Below, one piece after another: positions 58,819-64,000 of a DNA stretch of 64,000 nucleotides (the first letter of the stretch is position 1; every line of letters starts with the position of its first letter). The DNA lies in the NCBI RefSeq assembly GCF_964355755.1, contig NC_092675.1, forward strand, positions 23,910,412 to 23,974,411, in the 5' to 3' direction. The notes under the pieces are model-generated. The model ran no database searches, was not told the origin of the DNA, and saw nothing but the letters and a program-made list of their open reading frames with translations. This DNA comes from Antedon mediterranea (taxonomy: Eukaryota; Echinodermata; Crinoidea; Comatulida; Antedonidae). The position numbers and the translations under genes were made by a program.

Positions 58819-61175
58819 ATGGATCATGTATTACTAATGAAAGTAACCAGTATTATGTGTATAGTAGAAGCTGTACAACGCAAGAAGAAAGCTTTAAACA
58901 GACTGCAAAAGAAACGTAGTGTTTGGGTAAAACCATGGATAGAACGCCGACAATTACACCATGGAGCATATTATGACCTTTTAAAAGAACTGGAGGCAGA
59001 GGATATAAAAAGAGACAAATATTTTCCACACATGGACAAATCATCATTCGATGATATTTTGGAAAAAATAACTCCCTTAATAAAAAGAGAGGACACACAT
59101 ATGAGAAAAGCAATTTCCCCAGAAGAGAGATTGGCTTTAACGCTTCGTTTTTTAACATCAGGTAAGAATGTCGAATTACTTAGCTTCTTGCTTTCTCTCC
59201 GATCTAGCTAGCCTAGAATCCGGTCTATAAAAATAAACCTCATATATCTTGCTTTTACAGTATAGATAGATATGTTAAGCTCTGTCTACCCTATCGCACT
59301 AGTTGACAATAAAAATGTGTGATGTGCCCAAATATGGTAGCGTTATGACATTGTGTCCATATATGGGCACATCACGTTTTCTGTTGTCACATAAAGTTTG
59401 ATAGTGTAGACAGATCGCTTTTCTGGATCTGTAATTTTCTAAACATCAGATCTAAACTGCTAAAATAATCAGTTACAACAACGTATTTTACTTTAAACTG
59501 CATGATGTTTTCATTTTTAGGGTTTTATTGTATGTTATTGTATTGTTATATGCTGGTTGAAAAATTAAAAGAAACACAACGGCATAAATACGGATAGATT
59601 AGTACAGTATTCGGTGTAATTGCGGGTACAAATATATTTAGCTTTTTTGGTATTTGACTCCAGAAGCGTATTGACCAAACTGTGATGAATAGATTTAAAT
59701 CCCCCTACCTAGTTTTTAGAATGCATGTGGGTATATTTTTCCAATGCCATCCGATCAACAAAAATTATATACCTCCATGTTACAACTCACATAGTCATAG
59801 TTTACACGAGCAGACAACGTTGTGCATAGGTTTCGTTATTCAAATTTACATCTGAAGTAGTTTATAAATGTAGACTGTGCACTCAACAAAAAATGCTCAT
59901 AAAAAGACCCGATTGAAATATCAAAATAAATGATTTCTTTTGTCTAGGAAACACATATCAAGATATGGAGTGTCTTTATAGAGTTCCACGGAGCACCTTG
60001 AGTAAATTGATTCCTGAAACATGCAAAGCCATTTATGATGTGCTGAAAGAGGATTACTTAAAGGTATAGAATAACATTAATATTTATTTTTATTCACATG
60101 AACCTGCACTAGTCCGTGTAGCACCCCCCCCCCCCCACTAATTATTATAAGCTGTTATTGTGCGAGATATAACCATGGAGCCCTGACTGAGTGATCACTG
60201 GTTGGTGCTGTCTGATGTTAAATGTGATATGAAAATAAAAGTAAAAAATGCTTTGAAGAATCCGCATCCGGATTTTTATATATAAGTTTACGTTTCTAAA
60301 AAAAATTTAAATTATGTCATTACAATGACCAAATACACTATACATGTTTTTATTGCAATTACATAGGTTCCTGAAACAGAAGACGATTGGCTAAAAGTAG
60401 CTGAAGGTTTTAAAGAAAAATGGCAGTTTCCCAATTGTATTGGAGCACTAGACGGACAAATTATACAAATAAACCCACGGCCTGGATGGGTATCAATGTA
60501 TAAAAACAATTTCAGTATTATTCAAATGGCATTAGTTGATGCAGACTATAAATTCATATATGTTGATGTCGGCTGTAGAGTGGATGATGGTGGAGTATGG
60601 CATGGGTGTTCGTTGAAAAAAGCTCTTGATGACGGTACGATCAATATTCCAGGCCCACAATGCCTTCCTGGAAGGGAGAAACCAATGCCTCATGTAATAG
60701 TGGCTGATAAAGTTTTTCCTTTGAAAGAAACTATTATGAAACCTTATCCATCAAGAGGAATAAGTAAGGAAAAGAAATCTTCAACTACCGTCTTTCAAGG
60801 GCAAGGAGGACAGCGGAGAATGCTTTTGGAATCCAGACAAATCGATTCCGTGTATTTCAGCAACCATTTAGAGCACACCCTAATAACGTAAGGTCAATGG
60901 TTTTAAGTACGTGTGTACTTCACAATTATTTACTCACCAAGCCCAGTTCAAGAAATATATACACATTAAATAATCTCGATGTAGAAAATATAAAAACTGG
61001 AATAGTGACTGAAGGAAGTTGGCGAAGAGGTCCAACCCCAAATGGAATAGCTCCTTTAGAATCACAATGTGGTAACAGGGCTGGTGGTCCGGCTAAACTT
61101 GTACAAAATGAGTTTTGTGACTATTTTAATGGAAATGGTAAAGTTGAATGGCAGTGGAGAGTTGGACTAGAGTAA
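58819..61175 (+). pseudogene. PIF/Harbinger-type DDE transposase (HARBI1-like), three exons, frameshifted
   Basis: Exons 58819-59161, 59948-60063 and 60367-61175 join in frame at the two introns. The N-terminus has WVKPWIERRQLHHGAY, then MDKSSFDDIL, then AISPEERLALTLRFL, and STLSKLIPETCKAI, the usual Harbinger helix region. The DDE domain has IGALDG (first Asp), ALVDADYKFIYVDVG, DDGGVW, and VIVADKVFPLK (second Asp). Near 60765-60778 the frame is lost. The continuation EIFNYRLSRARRTAENAFGI, holding the final Glu, reads in another frame to the stop at 61173-61175. So it is inactive unless this is a sequencing error. Ends VLHNYLL and a tail. A domesticated gene is less likely given the break. 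Confidence 0.8.
59279..59414. mobile_element. TTAA-type MITE family, copy e
   Basis: TTAA directly before GCTCTGTCTACCCTATCG, and right end AAAGTTTGATAGTGTAGACA. Lies within intron 1 of the transposase gene, so it inserted after or with that element. Confidence 0.65.
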
Positions 61176-61704
61176 CATTGTAAACATAATGTCACAAACG
61201 TACAATTTTGTATATTTCTCGCCAAATTATAAAGCGACCCATTTCCAACATGTGGGTCAGATCATGGAGGATACCTCCATAGTCAGATACTGTAAAATAA
61301 AATGGTTGTAAAACAGTTGTAAATTATATTTAATCAAATTATGTATTTAATGAAAGACAACTTCGTGAATTGTGCTTTTTGTTGTTCATTTGTTGGCGTC
61401 AGGTAACGGATTGATTCAGACAAAATTTAATTTGCTATAATTATACAATATTTAATTTTAGATTATTTTATTATTATTATTTAAGATTACAGTACAGAAT
61501 CGGGAGAAGTTAATGTAATTAAGCCAGCAAGAAGAAAACAATTATACATTAAATAATTTACACAAATGTACAGTATTATAAAATGTATTAAACTTTTCTT
61601 TGGTTTATATAATGGTTTGGTAATAATACTTTAATAAGACAATCTACAGAACACTCTGAATAAATGTTGAATAAATGTTATTCTTAGAAGGATACGAATT
61701 GATT

Positions 61705-61795
61705 GATTATTGGTGGTGGTGGTTGGTTAGGTGGTGGCTGATTATCGGTGGTGGTTGGTTAGGTGGTGGCTGATTTATTGGTGGTAGTTGCTAAT
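61705..61795 (+). repeat. short GGTGGTTGGTTAGGTGGTGG tandem repeat
   Basis: Two units of about 36 bp (GGTGGTGGTTGGTTAGGTGG then TGGCTGATT), plus a partial third. Confidence 0.75.
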
Positions 61796-62222
61796 AAATC
61801 TGATGAGAATATTTAAACTGAGAATTGTTTTGTAGCTCTTCGTCCTCATCAGGTATTCTAAATATCACCTCCTTTGTTGAATCGCTTTGCGCTTAAGCCT
61901 AGGAGTTGTTATTCTTTTCAACCACATTGTGAATAATTCCCCTGATGCAGATCTTCATCATATTGGCTCCTGTTTCGTTCTTAGATGATGATGTAGTGGC
62001 TGTACGCAAAGCTTCTGTTGCAGCTAACATGAAATCGTCATATGGGGTTCCCTTTACCTTTTTATTGTTGTTATTAGGCGTTAGATGCCTACCCGAAGAA
62101 GTGTATTTTCCTATTCCTGTGGAATTCTTGCTAGTTTGAATAGCATCACAATCATCATCAACATCTTCATAATCAAAATAATCCGCATATTTATCAGTGA
62201 TGTAAATTGACTTATTAGGCTC
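61795..62222 (-). pseudogene. second reading frame of the Harbinger-type element, last exon, two stops
   Basis: On the minus strand, an acceptor TTTTTAG precedes 62222. The frame then runs EPNKSIYITDKYADYFDYED and an acidic/Asn-rich region. A helix-like CIRGIIHNVVEKNNNS follows before TAG and then TAA. The same frame reopens as STKEVIFRIPDEDEELQNNS to a final TAG at about 61796. Harbinger elements usually carry a Myb/SANT- or MADF-like DNA-binding protein beside the transposase; this is probably its C-terminus. The DNA-binding exon was not found up to 64000. Confidence 0.45.
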
Positions 62223-62433
62223 CTAAAAATTAAATAATATGTCATTACACTAAATATAAGCCTAAATTGAAATATGTCATTTACACTAACTATAGGCCTA
62301 GGCCTAAATTATAAATGGGCCTACATTATAAATATACATATGGCCTACACCCTCAAATCCATTAGCATTACGTTGTTGTAATAGTGCTGGTAAAGCTAGA
62401 CTGTACCGTAAACATACTACAAAAGAAGTTTTT

Positions 62434-62500
62434 AGTCGCGTGCAACGCGACTTACTATGTCGTTCGGTTGATCGGTCGGTCGGTTGGTAGGTCGGTAAAC
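62434..62500 (+). repeat. AGTCGCGT hairpin followed by CGGT-rich repeat
   Basis: AGTCGCGT-GCA-ACGCGACT (62434-62452) is a perfect hairpin. It is followed by TCGTTCGGTTGATCGGTCGG and GGTTGGTAGGTCGG. May be a transposon terminus. Confidence 0.5.
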
Positions 62501-63097
62501 ACTAACATGTATATGTCCTTGTTACCTAATTACTTCAATGGCAAATGGTCTATGTTCTTTAATAGCAAAGTCAATTTTAGACTGCTTAAATAATTACCAA
62601 ATTTGAAACGGCAAGCTGCTGCTGCTGAAAAATGTGTGGCAGCACGAAATGCATCCTAAATTCACTGTCACTCTATTATGGGAAAGGCCGGTCCGGGACA
62701 TTATTCGAGCGCTTTTTTTAACCATGTGAACAAAAAATAAGCGTATCAATACCGGAGTGGTGCAATTTAGAAGTCTATTCCATGAAGTAAATTATTCCAT
62801 GATTATTCCGAAATGTTTCGCACTTCAACCTACGTGGGAACAATTAATATTTTTTTAAACATTACTGATAGTTGCCTTTACGTAAATTTATATATAGATA
62901 CGATCTATTATGTTCATCCAATTCAATGGTGAACCCATTCAATACACTAATGGGCACAATTTGGGATTGACAGGCGTCCCGGGGGAAGGATCAACTTCTT
63001 ATAAAATATAACTGAGCAGTCAAGTTTCTTTCACTCAGTCAGTATAGCGGTATAGCCAGTTATATTATGATTATACAGTACCGGAACTAGTTACTCT

Positions 63098-63325
63098 GAG
63101 TTATTATAGTTGAAAATGATAATTTGAAAAAAATATATAATTTAATAAACCGTAATAAAATCAGTGAGATCTGCCATCCTCAACATAATACTATCTCTGT
63201 CTACACTATCAAGTTATTATAGTTGAAAATGATAATTTGAAAAAAATATATAATTTAATAAACCGTAATAAAATCAGTGAGATCTGCCATCCTCAACATA
63301 ATACTATCTCTGTCTACACTATCAA
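63098..63325 (+). repeat. 113-bp direct duplication ending in a MITE terminus
   Basis: GTTATTATAGTTGAAAATGA through CTGTCTACACTATCAA occurs twice, offset by 113 bp. Both copies end in the TTAA-type MITE terminus; only the second continues into the element body. Confidence 0.85.
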
Positions 63326-63428
63326 ACTTTATGTACTCAATTATGGTAGTGATATGCCATCATTATGTCCATATATGGGCACGTCATCACATTTTTGATT
63401 ACATAAAGTTTGATAGTGTAGACAGACC
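63307..63428. mobile_element. TTAA-type MITE family, copy f
   Basis: Left CTCTGTCTACACTATCAAAC and right TTGATAGTGTAGACAGACC, followed directly by TTAA. Its left flank is altered by the 113-bp duplication. Confidence 0.7.
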
Positions 63429-64000
63429 TTAAGAAAATAGCTATTCGGATTAAATATTGAATGATCATCAAGAAAAACTACAAAAAAGCAATTATTATGC
63501 AAATGCATTTAGACAAAAGCACAGTACTGTAATTAGAAATAGAACTAAGAGGATGTCCCAACTGTAAAATGTTTAAACAACAAACCTAAAACGATGAATA
63601 CAATTATCAATCTCGGATCAATAAACTATTGTAAAACGGTCCTTTATTGGAGAACCTTTGCTAAAACCAACCCGTTAATTCATTAATAAAAGAAAAGTTA
63701 ATTTCTTGTTCAGTAGGCCTAAATATCTCAATGTAATTCGAGCCAAATTGTTAATGAATAATCTTGCAGTATTACATAATGATCTGTTTAATCATTTGAT
63801 CGTGCTGGGAAGGAATGACAGGTTTAACACAGTTTGATACTCTATATCAATCATCTATAAAAATGGTAAAGACTGGTGAAAAACTCGACGTGAGCTTATA
63901 TAGTAACGCAAGGAAATCGACATGAGAAAACCTTCAGAAAAGCGATTGATTATTTTATTGTAACATTGTCATTAGGCCTATTACAGTATACAGTTCCACA

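Larger units (their letters stand above)
62502..64000. other. intergenic to window end
   Basis: AT-rich; besides the tandem duplication at 63098-63325 and the MITE copy at 63307-63428 nothing recognisable was found. Confidence 0.5.

Overview
The window is animal nuclear DNA: AT-rich, intron-rich, full of dispersed inverted-repeat elements and minisatellites, with EGF/SEA/CUB mosaic exons and CD20-like four-membrane-pass genes. The mix suggests an invertebrate deuterostome, possibly an echinoderm, but that is inference. No prokaryotic feature, tRNA/rRNA gene or CRISPR array was seen.

Layout. (1) 1944-26227, plus strand: the 3' 36 coding exons of one large gene. About 1,587 residues are encoded here: nine EGF modules, a SEA domain, 19 EGF modules, one CUB domain, four EGF modules, a transmembrane helix and a short cytoplasmic tail. 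All exons join in frame, and all module boundaries are phase 1. The 5' end, with any signal peptide, lies left of the window or was not recognised. (2) 30213-43812, minus strand: a six-coding-exon four-pass protein of the MS4A/CD20-like type (gene A). Its introns hold a 48-bp minisatellite, an LTR retrotransposon with indistinguishable LTRs but no reverse transcriptase, a 1.8-kb 18-bp minisatellite and a terminal-inverted-repeat element. (3) 45215-49960: two abutting head-to-tail copies of a 2,373-bp unit whose two ends carry inverted arrays of a GGGTACGRGT repeat, like a foldback element. (4) 52961-56754, plus strand: a second MS4A/CD20-like gene (gene B) with exon boundaries and intron phases matching gene A, so the two are inverted, head-to-head paralogs. 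(5) 58819-62222: a decayed PIF/Harbinger-type transposon with a DDE transposase (frameshifted before its last acidic residue) and, convergent to it, a second reading frame broken by stop codons.

How the genes work. The EGF/SEA/CUB protein should be a type I surface receptor or adhesion protein, probably O-glucosylated and O-fucosylated like Notch and possibly cleaved in its SEA domain. The two MS4A-like proteins should sit in membranes, each with a cysteine-bracketed extracellular loop and a proline/glutamine-rich tail ending in a WW-binding motif. Nothing shows that the three host genes share a pathway.

Exon coordinates were read by eye from splice signals and frame, without alignments. Element families are named only where termini, target duplications or protein motifs support them.
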